From positions 33,685 to 97,684 of the forward strand of contig NZ_FNJL01000022.1 of the NCBI RefSeq assembly GCF_900104515.1: DNA of 64,000 bases. Reading direction: 5' to 3'. Origin of the DNA: Paracidovorax cattleyae. GTDB taxonomy: Bacteria; Pseudomonadota; Gammaproteobacteria; Burkholderiales; Burkholderiaceae_C. Each line of letters opens with the position of its first letter. Position 1 is the stretch's first letter. The notes below the pieces were generated by a model, which was not told the DNA's origin, made no database searches, and saw nothing but the letters and a program-made list of their open reading frames with translations. A program made the position numbers and the translations under genes. Below are positions 1 to 10,016 of the stretch, one piece after another.

Positions 1-3000
1 GCCGTCATCGGCTCCAGGAAGCGGATGCGGCGCACCCCACCGTCACCGCCGCGCCAGCGTCCGGCGCCGCCCGAGCCGGGCCGCAGCGCAAAGCTCTCCA
101 GCCGCACGGGAAAGCGGAATTCCAGCACTTCCGGATCAGTGAGGCGCGAATTGGTCATGTGGGTCTGCACCACGCTGGTTCCGTGGAAGCCGCCCGCCAG
201 CGCCCCCGCGCCATCGAAGAGCCCGCCCGCGCCGCTGCCGCCGGCGACGGTCTCGTAGTACTGGAACCGCTCGTTGCCGAAGGTGAAGTTGTTCATGGTG
301 CACTGGCTGCCCGCCGATACCCCCAGGGCACCGAGCAGCGCGTTGGTGATGCAGGTGGAGGTCTCCACGTTGCCGGCCACCACCGAGGCCGGGGGCAGCG
401 GGTTCAGCATGGAGCCCTGGGGAATGACGACCTGCAGCGGCTCGAGGCAGCCCGCGTTCAGGGGAATGTCGTCGTCCACCAGGCAGCGGAAGACGTAGAG
501 GACCGCGGCCATGCATACCGCGGTGGGCGCGTTGAAGTTGTTCGGCTGCTGCGGCGAGGTACCGGTGAAGTCGATCACCGCGCTGCGCTGCGCGGCATCG
601 ATGCGCACCGCGACCTGGATGCGCGCGCCGTTGTCCAGGGGCAGCATGTAAGTGCCCTCGGGAACGCGCGCGGCCAGCCGCGCGATGGCCCGGCGCACCG
701 ACTCCTCCGCGTTGTCCTGCACATGGCCCATGTAGGCCTGCACGACGGGCAGGCCGAACTGCGCGACCATCCTGCGCAGTTCCTGCGCGCCCTTCTCGTT
801 GGCGGCGATCTGCGCCTTCAGGTCGGCGAGGTTCTGCTGCGGGTTGCGGGCCGGGTACTCGCCGCCGGACAGCAGGGCGAACATCTCCGCCTCGCGCAGC
901 ACGCCGTCCTCCACCAGCTTGACGTTGTCGATCTGCACGCCCTCTTCCTCGATGCGCGTGGAAAAGGGTGGCATCGAACCCGGCGTGGCACCGCCCACGT
1001 CCGCATGGTGGCCCCGGCTGCCCACGTAGAAGGAGGGCCGGCCGGGCTCCGCCTCCGCCCCCTCCTCCAGGTACACGGGCGTGATCACGGTGATGTCCGG
1101 CAGGTGCGTTCCGCCATGGTAGGGGTCGTTGAGCACGTACACGTCCCCGGGCCGCATGCGGCCGGCGTTGCGCGCGATCACCGTGCGGATGCTCTCGCCC
1201 ATGCTGCCCAGGTGCACGGGCATGTGGGGCGCGTTGGCGATGAGATGGCCTTCCGCATCGAACAGCGCGCAGGAGAAGTCCAGCCGCTCCTTGATATTGA
1301 CCGAATGGGCGGTATTCTGCAGCTGCAGCCCCATCTGCTCGGCGATGTTCATGAACAGGTTGTTGAAGACCTCCAGCAGCACCGGGTCCACCGTGGTACC
1401 TGCCGCGTGGCGCAACGCGCGGCGGACCTTGCGCTCCAGCACCAGATGGTCCTGCGCGGTGAGGCGGGCCTCCCAGCCGGGCTCCACGACGGTCGTGGAG
1501 GTGCGCTCCGCGATGATGGCGGGGCCCTGCAGCACGTCGCCCGGACGCATGTCGTCGCGAACGACCAGCGCCGCATCGTGCCAGCGCGCGCTGCCATCCG
1601 CCCCCTCGGTATAGACGCGCACCGTGCTCCGGCGCGGCACCTCGCGCGGCGGATGGAGCGGATGCAGGCTCTCGGCCGGCGCTTCGCCCGGCGCGATGGC
1701 CTCCACCGACACGGCCTCCACCACCATCGCCCGGCCCGCCATGAGGAAGGCGAAACGCTGCCGGTAGGCGGCCTCGAACGCGGCCCGGACTTCTGCCGGC
1801 GTGCCGAAGGGGACGGCCAGCGCGGTGTCCGATCCGGCATAGCGCACGTGCACCCTGCGCAGCACCGAGGCCTCGCCCGCCTGCACGCCCAGCCCCTGGG
1901 CGTGCAGTTCCTCCTGCGCACGGGCGGCCAGCAACGCCAGGGCATCTTCCACCGCCGGCCACTCCTGAGGGTCCAGCGGCACTTCCAGCGCCTGCTCGCG
2001 AATCACGCTCTGGTCCGCCAGGCCCATGCCGTAGGCCGACAGCACGCCGGCCAGCGGATGCACGAAGACGCGCTGCATGCCCAGCGCATCGGCCACCAGG
2101 CACGCATGCTGCCCGCCCGCCCCGCCGAAACACTGCAGCGTGTACGCGGTGATGTCGTAGCCGCGCGCGACCGAGATCTTCTTGATGGCGTTGGCCATCT
2201 GCTGCACGGCGATCCGGATGAACCCGTGCGCCACGTCCTCGGGCGGGCGGCCCGTGCGGGTGGCCCACCCGCCGAAACGCTCGCGCACCACGTCCGCATC
2301 GAGCGCGGCATCGCCGGACGGGCCGAACACCTGGGGAAAGTGCGCGGGCTGGATCTTGCCCACCATCACGTTGGCATCGGTCACGGCCAGGGGCCCGCCG
2401 CGCCGGTAGCATGCCGGGCCCGGATGCGCGCCAGCGCTCTCGGGGCCCACGCGGAAGCGCGCGCCGTCGTAGTCCAGCAGGGAGCCGCCGCCCGAGGCCA
2501 CGGTATGGATGCCCATCATGGGTGCGCGCATGCGCACGCCGGCCACCTGCGTCTCGAACTCGCGCTCGAACTCTCCCGCGAAATGGCTCACGTCGGTGGA
2601 GGTGCCCCCCATGTCGAACCCGATCACCCGGTCGAAGCCTGCCGCCACGGCCGTTCGGGCCATGCCCACGATGCCGCCTGCGGGGCCCGAGAGGATCGCG
2701 TCCTTGCCCTGGAAGCGCCGCGCATCCGCCAGCCCGCCGGACGATTGCATGAAGTAAAGGGGCACGCCCGGCATCTCGGCCGCGACCTGCTCCACGTAGC
2801 GCCGCAGGATGGGCGAAAGGTAGGCGTCCACCACGGTGGTGTCGCCGCGGCTGACGAACTTCATCAACGGGCTGGTGCCATGCGAGGTGCTCACCTGCGT
2901 GAAGCCCGCCTCGCGCGCGAGCCGTGCCGCCACGGCTTCGTGCGCGGTGAAGCGCCATCCGTGCATGAACACGATGGCCACGCTGCGCAGCCCCGCGTCG

Positions 3001-3464
3001 TACGCCGCCCAAAGGCGCTCGCGCAGGTGCGCCTCGTCCAGCGGCTGTTCGACCTCGCCATGCGCACCCACGCGCTCCTGGGCCTCGATGACGCGGCTGT
3101 AGAGCAGCTCGGGCAACACGATGTGCCGGTCGAACAGGCGCGGCCGGTGCTGGTAGGCGATGCGCAACGCATCGCGGAAGCCCCGCGTGGTCACCAGCAG
3201 CGTGGGCTCGCCCTTGCGCTCCAGCAGGGCGTTGGTGGCCACCGTGGTGCCCATCTTCACGCATTCCACGCGGTCGGGCGTGACCGGCGCGCCGGGCGGC
3301 AGCCCCAGCAGGTGGCGGATGCCCGCCACGGCCGCATCGCGGTAATGCTCGGGGTTTTCCGACAGCAGCTTGTGGGTGGCCAGGACGCCGCCGGGCCCGC
3401 GCCCGACGATGTCCGTGAAAGTGCCTCCGCGGTCCACCCAGAATTGCCAGCTGTTTCCTGCCAT
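1..3464 (-). CDS. Hydantoinase B/oxoprolinase fusion (5-oxoprolinase-type), C-terminus cut by window edge
   Basis: ATP-dependent hydrolase of 5-oxoproline or a related cyclic amide, with HyuA-like and HyuB-like halves fused in one cytosolic chain. The frame is open from an ATG at 3464 to base 1 (1154 codons), so perhaps 50-100 residues are missing. The N-terminus carries the HyuA signature DRGGTFTD at residues 11-18. The HyuB end near residue 1057 has NNFTFGN followed by the Gly-rich GGSGAG and [22 protein letters not shown] ribosome site sits just before the ATG. It is divergent from the M14 peptidase gene. The fused family is usually about 1200-1300 aa. The exact substrate (5-oxoproline versus hydantoin) cannot be told from sequence. 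Confidence 0.9.
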   Translation of the reverse strand, partial: MAGNSWQFWVDRGGTFTDIVGRGPGGVLATHKLLSENPEHYRDAAVAGIRHLLGLPPGAPVTPDRVECVKMGTTVATNALLERKGEPTLLVTTRGFRDALRIAYQHRPRLFDRHIVLPELLYSRVIEAQERVGAHGEVEQPLDEAHLRERLWAAYDAGLRSVAIVFMHGWRFTAHEAVAARLAREAGFTQVSTSHGTSPLMKFVSRGDTTVVDAYLSPILRRYVEQVAAEMPGVPLYFMQSSGGLADARRFQGKDAILSGPAGGIVGMARTAVAAGFDRVIGFDMGGTSTDVSHFAGEFEREFETQVAGVRMRAPMMGIHTVASGGGSLLDYDGARFRVGPESAGAHPGPACYRRGGPLAVTDANVMVGKIQPAHFPQVFGPSGDAALDADVVRERFGGWATRTGRPPEDVAHGFIRIAVQQMANAIKKISVARGYDITAYTLQCFGGAGGQHACLVADALGMQRVFVHPLAGVLSAYGMGLADQSVIREQALEVPLDPQEWPAVEDALALLAARAQEELHAQGLGVQAGEASVLRRVHVRYAGSDTALAVPFGTPAEVRAAFEAAYRQRFAFLMAGRAMVVEAVSVEAIAPGEAPAESLHPLHPPREVPRRSTVRVYTEGADGSARWHDAALVVRDDMRPGDVLQGPAIIAERTSTTVVEPGWEARLTAQDHLVLERKVRRALRHAAGTTVDPVLLEVFNNLFMNIAEQMGLQLQNTAHSVNIKERLDFSCALFDAEGHLIANAPHMPVHLGSMGESIRTVIARNAGRMRPGDVYVLNDPYHGGTHLPDITVITPVYLEEGAEAEPGRPSFYVGSRGHHADVGGATPGSMPPFSTRIEEEGVQIDNVKLVEDGVLREAEMFALLSGGEYPARNPQQNLADLKAQIAANEKGAQELRRMVAQFGLPVVQAYMGHVQDNAEESVRRAIARLAARVPEGTYMLPLDNGARIQVAVRIDAAQRSAVIDFTGTSPQQPNNFNAPTAVCMAAVLYVFRCLVDDDIPLNAGCLEPLQVVIPQGSMLNPLPPASVVAGNVETSTCITNALLGALGVSAGSQCTMNNFTFGNERFQYYETVAGGSGAGGLFDGAGALAGGFHGTSVVQTHMTNSRLTDPEVLEFRFPVRLESFALRPGSGGAGRWRGGDGGVRRIRFLEPMT

Positions 3465-3578
3465 AGTGCTCCTCGTCCAGATTCCGGCTTTGCGGCGCGT
3501 GCATTCACGGCCTCCGATTTCCATAATGTAGGTGCCCGCAGGGATCATGCCCGGTCCTGCTCCCGTTTCCATCCCCCC

Positions 3579-5414
3579 ATGCCCCCCATGCATACTGCCG
3601 CCCCAGCCGCTTCCCGAACGCTTCTGCTCGACGCCACCGAGCCTCGCACGCTGGACGAATGGCTCGCGCGATTCAGCGCGCCGGACTGGCAGGGCCGTTT
3701 CGTGGAAGGCTGGCTTTTCGAAGGCCCCGAGGCACGGCGCGCGGCCGAGGAGCGGCTCGCGGCAGCCGGCGTGCACGCACGTCTGCGCAGCGCCTACAAG
3801 CCGCTCGCGCACTGGTTCATCGAAGAGCTCCCGGCCGGCCCCGGCGGGGAGCGCCCGGTGGCCGCCGTGGTGCGCTATCCGGTCCATCCCGGTGCAGGCA
3901 CGCAGCGCTTTCTGCTGGAGGCCTACCCGCTGGCCGCGCTGGTTCCAGGCTGCGAAATGTCCTTCGAGGCCGGCAAAAGCGGGCTGCATTACGAGATAAC
4001 CCTGGCCTTCGCCGGCGGGGCGACGCAAACGCACCGGGTTTTCGCACCGAACCACCTGCGGCCCGATGTGCTGGGCGTGCCCCAGCTCTGCCCCGCCGGC
4101 TGGCTGCGCGCAGGCCGCTCCGAAGGCGCGGGCGACCTGCTGGACGCGGCCCAGGCCACGGAATTCGAGAACCTGTTCTGGCGCGCGGTGCAGGCCGTGC
4201 AATCCCATCCGTGGCCGCAGCAGGAGCCCTACTTCGAGCGTCTGGACCTGCGCGTGGACCTGCCCGGCTACGAGTGCCCGCTGGACGTGCCCAACGAATG
4301 CATCAGCACCTTCGAGGCGCTGCACGAGGACCTGTACTTCGGGATGCTCGAGCTCTTCCAGCGCCACGCGGGCCGGTCGCCGGGTGATCGCCTGCTGCAG
4401 CCGGGGCAGCTCGTGCCCGACGTCCGGGCGTGCGCCCCCGGAGCACCGCCGCGGGTGCGGGTCGAGGCACGGCCGTTCGACACGGCCGCGCAGGATGCCG
4501 CCGCATGGAACGACACCGATGCCGGGCAACCGCTGGAATCCCTGGACAAGCCCCCCCCGCCCGACCGCATCGCGCAGGAGCTGGAGCAGTTGGGTGGCGA
4601 ACCCTTCGGCGCACACTCGCGCCAGGGGCGGGGCGTCTGGGGGCGCTACCTGCGCGGCAGCCGCGCGCCCGTGCTCGTGAGCGGGGGCCAGCACGCCAAC
4701 GAGACATCCGGAGTGGTCGGCGCGCTGCGGGCGGCCCGGGCGCTGGCGGCACAGCCGGGCGCCCACTTCGCGCTGCTGCCGCTGAAGAATCCCGACGGCT
4801 ATGCGCTGCACCGGGAGCTGGGTGCCCACCACCCGAACCACATGCACCATGCCGCGCGCTACACCGCACTGGGCGACGACGTGGAGTACCGCGAGAGCGC
4901 GCCCTGGTACGAACGCGAGGCCCTGGAGCGGGGCCTGGCGCTCTCCGGCGCACGGCTGCACCTCAACCTGCACGGCTATCCGGCACACGAATGGACGCGC
5001 CCGCTCACCGGCTACGTTCCGCGCGGCTTCGACCTGTGGACCATTCCCAAGGGGTTCTTCCTCATCCTGCGCCACCACGCCGGCTGGGAAGCGCGCGGCC
5101 GGGCCTTGCTGAAACGCGTGGTCGCCGAGCTGCTGCAGGTGCCCGGGCTGGCGGAATTCAACGCCCGGCAGATCGCCCTGTACCAGCGCCATGCAGGAAC
5201 GCTGCCGTTCGAGCTCATCGACGGCACTGCCTGCGTCCAGTCGGAAGTGCAGCGCGGTGCCCCCGTCACGCTCATCACGGAGTTTCCCGACGAGACCATC
5301 CATGGGGAGGATTTCCGCTTCGCCCACGCGGTGCAGTGCGCCGCGGTGCTGGCGGCGGAGCGGGCCTGGCAGGACATCATGGCCGACAGGCGGCCTGGCA
5401 CGGGACATGCATAG
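3579..5414 (+). CDS. M14-family zinc carboxypeptidase
   Basis: Predicted metallocarboxypeptidase of 611 aa that removes C-terminal residues from peptides. The zinc-binding HxxE motif (HANE) is at residues 372-375. A third ligand is likely His465 in [11 protein letters not shown], and a catalytic Glu near 568 lies in LITEFPDE. The first 300 residues are a family-specific region without a motif I recognise. There is no clear signal peptide. The start chosen is the ATG at 3579; an ATG three codons later is equally possible. The long open frame upstream of 3579 is only antisense to the oxoprolinase gene. An 8-C run at 4551-4558 lies inside the gene. It precedes a TRAP transporter, suggesting peptide or amino-acid scavenging. 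Confidence 0.85.
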   Translation: MPPMHTAAPAASRTLLLDATEPRTLDEWLARFSAPDWQGRFVEGWLFEGPEARRAAEERLAAAGVHARLRSAYKPLAHWFIEELPAGPGGERPVAAVVRYPVHPGAGTQRFLLEAYPLAALVPGCEMSFEAGKSGLHYEITLAFAGGATQTHRVFAPNHLRPDVLGVPQLCPAGWLRAGRSEGAGDLLDAAQATEFENLFWRAVQAVQSHPWPQQEPYFERLDLRVDLPGYECPLDVPNECISTFEALHEDLYFGMLELFQRHAGRSPGDRLLQPGQLVPDVRACAPGAPPRVRVEARPFDTAAQDAAAWNDTDAGQPLESLDKPPPPDRIAQELEQLGGEPFGAHSRQGRGVWGRYLRGSRAPVLVSGGQHANETSGVVGALRAARALAAQPGAHFALLPLKNPDGYALHRELGAHHPNHMHHAARYTALGDDVEYRESAPWYEREALERGLALSGARLHLNLHGYPAHEWTRPLTGYVPRGFDLWTIPKGFFLILRHHAGWEARGRALLKRVVAELLQVPGLAEFNARQIALYQRHAGTLPFELIDGTACVQSEVQRGAPVTLITEFPDETIHGEDFRFAHAVQCAAVLAAERAWQDIMADRRPGTGHA

Positions 5415-5469
5415 CACCAGGGCGATAAGGGGGCATCCGGGTCGCACCCGGGATGCCCTTCCCTGGTGC
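5414..5469. repeat. Two-tier inverted repeat after the peptidase gene
   Basis: Starting at the last base of the stop codon, outer arms GCACCAGGG (5414-5422) and CCCTGGTGC (5461-5469) enclose an inner hairpin. The inner arms are GGGCATCCGGGT (5431-5442) and its complement (5446-5458), with one bulged G and a CGC loop. There is no poly-T tail, so it is not a standard intrinsic terminator. It may stop or insulate transcription before the TRAP operon. Confidence 0.6.
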
Positions 5470-5565
5470 CCCGCTTACATTCGATGCGCCCCTGGCGGCC
5501 TGCATCGGCGTTCGCGCGGTGCCGGGCCGTACCCTTCCTGGATGACCTTTCCTTCCGGAGCACCT

Positions 5566-6567
5566 ATGCAGCGCAGAGCCGTTCACCTCCTTGCCCTCGC
5601 CCTGGCCGGCGTCCTTTGCGCGGTGCCCGCCGCCGCGCAGGTCCGCTGGGACCTCGCCGCCGCGTACCCGGCCACCAACTTCCACACCGAGAACCTGATG
5701 CAATTCGCCAAGGACGTGGAAGCCGGAACCGGGGGCAAGCTGCGCATCACGGTGCACGCGAACGCATCGCTCTTCAAGGCCAACGAGATCAAGCGCGCGG
5801 TCCAGGGTGGCCAGGCGCCGGCCGGAGAGATCCTGCTGCCCAACTTCGAGAACGAGAACGCCGTGTTCGGCGCGGACGGCATCCCGTTCCTCGCCACCTC
5901 GTATGCCGAATCCCGGCGCCTGTACGAAGCGCAGAAACCCGTGCTCGAGCGCCTGCTCGGCGCGCAGGGCATGCGCCTGCTCTACACGGTGGCCTGGCCG
6001 CCGCAGGGCATCTACACCAAGAAGGAAATCGCCTCCGTGGCGGACCTGCGCGGCATCAAGTGGCGCGCATACAGCCCTGCCACGGCAAAAATAGCCGAGC
6101 TCATCGGCGCGCAGCCGGTGACGATCCAGGCCGCGGAACTCTCGCAGGCGATGGCCACCGGCGCGGTGGAATCGATGATGACCTCCGGCTCCACCGGCTA
6201 CGACAGCAAGCTCTACGAGAGCATCAAGTATTTCTACGACACGCAGGCCTGGCTGCCGAAGAACGCCGTCATCGTGTCGCGCAAGGCCTTCGACGCGCTC
6301 GACAAGCCCGCGCAGGACGCGCTGCTCAAGGCCGCCGCGGAGGCCGAGGCGCGCGGCTGGAAGCTGAGTGCGGACAAGAACGAGTGGTACAAGAAAGCGC
6401 TGGCCGACAAGGGCATGAAGATCCTGCCGCCGCCGGCCAAGCTCACTGCCGACCTGCGCCAGGTGGGCGACGTGATGCTGGCCGACTGGCTGCGCAAGGC
6501 AGGCCCGGACGGCGAAGCGATCATCGCGGCCTACCGCAAGTCCGCACCGGCCGCCGCGGCGAAGTGA
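5566..6567 (+). CDS. dctP: TRAP transporter substrate-binding protein, DctP family
   Basis: Periplasmic solute receptor of a tripartite TRAP transporter, 333 aa. A cleavable signal peptide occupies about residues 1-25 and ends AAAQV. The mature part has the DctP pattern: WDLAAAYP near its start, FENENAVFG, and a central GIKWRAYSPATAKIAELIG segment of the kind that contacts carboxylate ligands. The ATG at 5566 follows GGAG at the right distance. The membrane subunit genes follow directly, so this is the first gene of a DctPQM operon. The ligand is unknown; the flanking oxoprolinase and peptidase make an amino-acid derivative plausible (inference). Confidence 0.92.
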   Translation: MQRRAVHLLALALAGVLCAVPAAAQVRWDLAAAYPATNFHTENLMQFAKDVEAGTGGKLRITVHANASLFKANEIKRAVQGGQAPAGEILLPNFENENAVFGADGIPFLATSYAESRRLYEAQKPVLERLLGAQGMRLLYTVAWPPQGIYTKKEIASVADLRGIKWRAYSPATAKIAELIGAQPVTIQAAELSQAMATGAVESMMTSGSTGYDSKLYESIKYFYDTQAWLPKNAVIVSRKAFDALDKPAQDALLKAAAEAEARGWKLSADKNEWYKKALADKGMKILPPPAKLTADLRQVGDVMLADWLRKAGPDGEAIIAAYRKSAPAAAAK

Positions 6568-6574
6568 GGCGGCC

Positions 6575-7108
6575 GTGCGTCGCTTCCTCGACCGGCTGTA
6601 CCTCGCGGCAGGCGCCCTGGGCGCCGCCTGTGTCGCTCTGATCTGTGCGCTCATGATCGCCCAGAGCATCCTGCGCGAGTCGGGCGTGCGCACCGGCGCG
6701 CTGAACGACGTGGTCGCCTGGCTCTGCGCGGCCGCCGCCTTCTTCGCCATGGCCCATGCCTTCAAGCACGGGGATTTCGTGCGCGTCACCCTGCTGCTGG
6801 AAAAGCTGCCGCCACGCCCGCGCCGCGCTTTCGAGCTGGCAGCGCTCGCCATCGGCACGGTGGCGACGGCTTACCTCGCCTGGTCCGCCTGCCTGTTCAC
6901 CTACGAGAGCTGGGAATTCAACGACGTGGCCCAGGGCCTGCTGCCGCTCCCGATGTGGATTCCACAGCTGAGCTTCGCCATCGGCTCGGTGCTGCTGCTG
7001 GTGGCCGTCCTGGACGAATTCCTCATCGTGCTGCGCGGCGGTACCCCGAGTTTCGTGCGCGCGATCGAGGAGCGCCATGCGCGCGGGGATTTCTCCGCCG
7101 ACATCTGA
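6575..7108 (+). CDS. dctQ: TRAP transporter small permease, DctQ family
   Basis: Small membrane subunit of the TRAP transporter, 177 aa with four hydrophobic segments, typical for DctQ. It starts with GTG at 6575, seven bases after the dctP stop, with GAGGCGG as ribosome site. Conserved DctQ features include an N-terminal helix with an amphipathic loop (HAFKHGDFVRV) and a C-terminal hydrophobic helix followed by a short charged tail. It would bridge the receptor and the large DctM subunit in the inner membrane. Confidence 0.9.
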   Translation: MRRFLDRLYLAAGALGAACVALICALMIAQSILRESGVRTGALNDVVAWLCAAAAFFAMAHAFKHGDFVRVTLLLEKLPPRPRRAFELAALAIGTVATAYLAWSACLFTYESWEFNDVAQGLLPLPMWIPQLSFAIGSVLLLVAVLDEFLIVLRGGTPSFVRAIEERHARGDFSADI

Positions 7109-7193
7109 GGCACACCGCCGTCGCTCCTCCCCCCTCCCCGCCACCGTTTCCGAGAATCGAAGCTGCGCCGTGCGCGGCAGAAAGACCAGTGCC

Positions 7194-8507
7194 ATGGACA
7201 TCCTGATGGTGGGCGGCATCCTGTTGCTGCTGATGATCGTGCTGCTCGCGGGCGGCGTCTGGATCGCGATGACGCTGGCCATCTGCGGATGGGTCGGGCA
7301 GGCCTTCTTCACCAGCACCCAGCCCGGCAAGAACCTGTTCTCTGCCTTCTGGGAGAGCAACGCGAGCTGGGAACTGGCCGCGCTGCCCCTTTTCATCTGG
7401 ATGGGGGAGATCCTGTTCCGCACGCGGCTGAGCGAGGAGATGTTCGAAGGGCTGCAGCCCTGGCTCAACCGGGTGCCGGGCCGGCTGATGCACACCACCA
7501 TCCTGGGCTGCGGCATCTTCGGTTCGGTGTCGGGATCCTCCGCCGCCACCTGCGCCACCATCAGCAAGGTCGCCCTGCCGGAACTGCTGCGGCGCGGCTA
7601 CGACGAGCGCCTGGCACTCGGCTCGCTGGCCACCGCCGGCACGCTGGGCATCCTCATCCCGCCCTCCATCACCATGGTGGTGTACGCGGTGGCCGCCGAT
7701 GCCTCCATCATCCGCATCTTCCTGGCGGGCTTCCTGCCGGGGCTGCTGCTCATGCTGCTCTTCTCGGGCTACATCGGCTGGTGGAGCCTGCGGCATCCCG
7801 AACGGGTACCGGCCGCCGACCCGCCCACCACGCTGCGCCAGAAGATCCGGCAGTCGGGCCACCTCATCCCCGTCACGGTGCTGATCGTGTTCATCGTGTG
7901 GGTGCTGGTCGCGGGCTACGCCACGGCCACCGAGTGCGCGGCCTTCGGCGTGGCGGGATCGCTGGGCCTGGCCCTCTGGAGCCGGTCGCTGACCTGGCAG
8001 AATTTCTGCGAAGGCCTGATGGGCGCGACACGCACCAGCTGCATGATCATGTTCATCCTCGCGGGCGCGGCCTTCCTCACCAAGACCATGGCCTTCACCG
8101 GCATACCGCGTGAACTGGCCGAATGGGTCGAATCCATGCACCTGCCGCCCTATGCCCTGATCGCGGTGCTCACGATCGTGTATCTGGTGCTGGGCACCGC
8201 GCTCGACGGCATCAGCATGATCGTGCTCACCAGCGCGGTGGTGCTGCCGATGATCCAGAAAGCCGGCTTCGACCTGGTGTGGTTCGGCATCTTCATCGTG
8301 CTGCTGGTGGAGATCGCCGAGGTCACGCCGCCGGTGGGATTCAACCTCTTCGTGCTGCAGAACATGACGGGCAAGGACAGCAACACCATAGCCCGCGCGG
8401 CCATCCCGTTCTTCGCATGCCTGGTGGTGTGCATCGCGCTCATCACCCTCTTCCCGCAGATCGTCACCGTGCTGCCGGACCTGGTGATGGGCAAGGACGG
8501 AGGGTGA
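7194..8507 (+). CDS. dctM: TRAP transporter large permease, DctM family
   Basis: The translocating subunit of the TRAP transporter: 437 aa, very hydrophobic, about 12 membrane segments. The family signature GSVSGSSAATCATISKVALPE lies near residue 105, and LGTALDGISMIVLT in the second half is also typical. I chose the ATG at 7194 because homologues begin with a similar MDILMVGG; no strong ribosome site precedes it, and the frame stays open upstream to 7077. It lies 85 bases after dctQ and completes the dctPQM set. Confidence 0.92.
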   Translation: MDILMVGGILLLLMIVLLAGGVWIAMTLAICGWVGQAFFTSTQPGKNLFSAFWESNASWELAALPLFIWMGEILFRTRLSEEMFEGLQPWLNRVPGRLMHTTILGCGIFGSVSGSSAATCATISKVALPELLRRGYDERLALGSLATAGTLGILIPPSITMVVYAVAADASIIRIFLAGFLPGLLLMLLFSGYIGWWSLRHPERVPAADPPTTLRQKIRQSGHLIPVTVLIVFIVWVLVAGYATATECAAFGVAGSLGLALWSRSLTWQNFCEGLMGATRTSCMIMFILAGAAFLTKTMAFTGIPRELAEWVESMHLPPYALIAVLTIVYLVLGTALDGISMIVLTSAVVLPMIQKAGFDLVWFGIFIVLLVEIAEVTPPVGFNLFVLQNMTGKDSNTIARAAIPFFACLVVCIALITLFPQIVTVLPDLVMGKDGG

Positions 8508-8546
8508 ACCCGGGGCGCGTCCGCGCGTCCTGACATACTCGGGGGC

Positions 8547-8927
8547 ATGCTGCTCAACATCGCCGTCATCTGCCTGGCCGCCTGCGTCGGCGCCCTGATG
8601 CGCTGGGGATTCGCGCTCTGGCTCAACCCGGGCGGGCTCATTCCCTGGGGCACGCTGGCCGTGAACCTCATCGGGGGCTACTGCATCGGCATCGCGCTGG
8701 CGGTGTTCACCAGCCGTCCCGACATCGATCCCGCGTGGCGCCTGCTGGTGGTCACCGGCTTCCTGGGAACGCTCACCACCTTCTCGAGCTTTTCCGGCGA
8801 AGTGGTCTCCATGCTCATGCAGCAGCGCTTCGGGCTGGCGTTCGGCACCATCGCGCTGCACCTGGGCGGTTCGCTGGCCCTCACCTGGGCCGGCATGCGC
8901 TCGGCGCTGTGGTGGCTGGCCCGCTGA
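8547..8927 (+). CDS. crcB: Fluoride channel/exporter CrcB (Fluc)
   Basis: A 126-aa, four-helix inner-membrane protein of the CrcB/Fluc family, which exports fluoride as a dual-topology dimer. Visible family motifs are GALMRWG near the N-terminus, GTLAVNLIGGYCIG, and GFLGTLTTFSSFSGE; the latter carries the Phe and Thr/Ser residues that line the fluoride path. The upstream gap is only 39 bases, too short for a fluoride riboswitch. It may be transcribed with dctM or from a promoter inside it. Confidence 0.93.
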   Translation: MLLNIAVICLAACVGALMRWGFALWLNPGGLIPWGTLAVNLIGGYCIGIALAVFTSRPDIDPAWRLLVVTGFLGTLTTFSSFSGEVVSMLMQQRFGLAFGTIALHLGGSLALTWAGMRSALWWLAR

Positions 8928-8999
8928 TTTGTCGCACACTTGCCACTGTCCCCGGCATGGCCACGGCCATGCCATCCTCCCTTTCGCACCATCGCTTCC

Positions 9000-9863
9000 A
9001 TGGAATCCAATACCGAACTCAACGAAAGCCGGCTGGCCAACGCCTGGGCCGAGCTGCACAACCATGCCGTGAACGGCAACCCGCTGCATGCGGACGCCTA
9101 CCGGCTCGCCTTCGCAGACCCGGAATTCATGCTGCGCCGCGAGACCCGCGGCATCCGCTTCCAGCTCGAGATGCTCAAACCCGACCTGGGCCAGACCGCC
9201 CAGGGCATCGAGAACACCGTGGTGGTGTACGGCAGCGCGCGCTTCCTGGCGCCCGAAGGCGCCGCACAGCAATTGGCCGATGCCGAGGCCAGCGGGGACG
9301 CTTCCCGCATCGCGCGCGCGCAGCTGGCCGTGCGCAACGCCCGCTACTACGACCTCGCGCGCCGCTTCGCCGGCGTCGTGGCGAATTACAGCCAGCAGCT
9401 TCCGCCCTCCGACCGGATCTACATCTGCACCGGCGGCGGCCCGGGCATCATGGAGGCCGCCAACCGCGGCGCGCACGAAGCCGGTGCGCTCAACGTCGGC
9501 CTGAACATCGCCCTGCCGCACGAGCAGAGCGGCAACCGCTACATCTCGCCGTCGCTGTCCTTCAAGTTCCATTACTTCGCGCTGCGCAAGATGCATTTCA
9601 TGATGCGCGCGAAGGCGCTGGTGGCCTTCCCCGGCGGCTTCGGCACGCTCGACGAGCTGTTCGAGGTGCTCACGCTGGTGCAGACCGGCAAGGCCAAGCC
9701 CGTGCCCATCGTGCTCTTCGGCACCGAGTTCTGGAAGAGCGTGGTGAACTTCGACGCCCTGGTGGAGCAAGGCACGATCTCGGCGGCCGATCTGAACCTC
9801 TTCCACTACACGGACGATCCGGAAGAGGCCTGGGGGTTCATCAAAGAGTTCTACCAGCTATGA
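9000..9863 (+). CDS. LOG-family protein (TIGR00730-type, lysine decarboxylase-like fold)
   Basis: Cytosolic Rossmann-fold protein of 287 aa in the LOG family, whose studied members are cytokinin riboside 5'-monophosphate phosphoribohydrolases or nucleotide-monophosphate hydrolases. The diagnostic PGGFGTLDELFE (PGGxGTxxE) is present, with TGGGPGIMEAANRGAHEAG upstream of it. The first 70 residues are an extension seen in the longer subgroup. The ATG at 9000 is preferred over an upstream GTG/ATG because homologues begin at about this point. In a plant-associated host, cytokinin activation is possible, but a housekeeping role is equally likely. Confidence 0.88.
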   Translation: MESNTELNESRLANAWAELHNHAVNGNPLHADAYRLAFADPEFMLRRETRGIRFQLEMLKPDLGQTAQGIENTVVVYGSARFLAPEGAAQQLADAEASGDASRIARAQLAVRNARYYDLARRFAGVVANYSQQLPPSDRIYICTGGGPGIMEAANRGAHEAGALNVGLNIALPHEQSGNRYISPSLSFKFHYFALRKMHFMMRAKALVAFPGGFGTLDELFEVLTLVQTGKAKPVPIVLFGTEFWKSVVNFDALVEQGTISAADLNLFHYTDDPEEAWGFIKEFYQL

Positions 9864-9921
9864 TGGCAGGCCGAGAGGGTCACTGAAAGGCGTCTGCGCG
9901 GCAACTCGCGCGCAGCCGGTG

Positions 9922-9983
9922 TTCGCAAGGCGCGCGATCGCTTCGCACGGCGCGTTCCGGAGCCGCGTGACGCCGCGAAGAAT
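9922..9983 (+). promoter_or_regulatory. PIP box (HrpX-type) with -10-like hexamer
   Basis: TTCGC at 9922-9926, exactly 15 bases, then TTCGC at 9942-9946: a perfect plant-inducible promoter box (TTCGB-N15-TTCGB). A hexamer AAGAAT at 9978-9983 starts 31 bases after the box, the spacing expected for the -10 element; it differs from YANNNT only at its first base. The next ATG with a ribosome site is at 10017. In Xanthomonas, Ralstonia and Acidovorax such boxes are bound by HrpX/HrpB and drive type III secretion genes and effectors. Confidence 0.75.
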
Positions 9984-10016
9984 GGAGGCCGTCCATCCCC
10001 ATTCAGGAAGCCGTTC

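Noticed and set aside
136..3504. Closed 1122-codon minus-strand frame over the oxoprolinase gene
   Set aside because: Arg/Gly/Ala-rich and without motifs. The true frame starts at 3464, carries DRGGTFTD and NNFTFGN, and runs off the left edge.
159..3578. Very long plus-strand open frame continuous with the M14 peptidase gene
   Set aside because: It is antisense to the oxoprolinase gene, His/Arg/Gly-rich and without similarity; high G+C keeps the frame open. The real gene starts at 3579.
4551..4558. Run of eight C in the M14 peptidase gene as a phase-variation switch
   Set aside because: Runs of this length occur by chance in this GC-rich DNA; the gene reads through and no other sign of phase variation exists.
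8508..8546. Fluoride riboswitch before crcB
   Set aside because: Only 39 bases separate dctM and crcB and no riboswitch core is seen.
7023..9806. Long minus-strand frame rich in His, Gln and Glu over dctM, crcB and the LOG gene
   Set aside because: Shadow of well-supported genes on the other strand; no motif.
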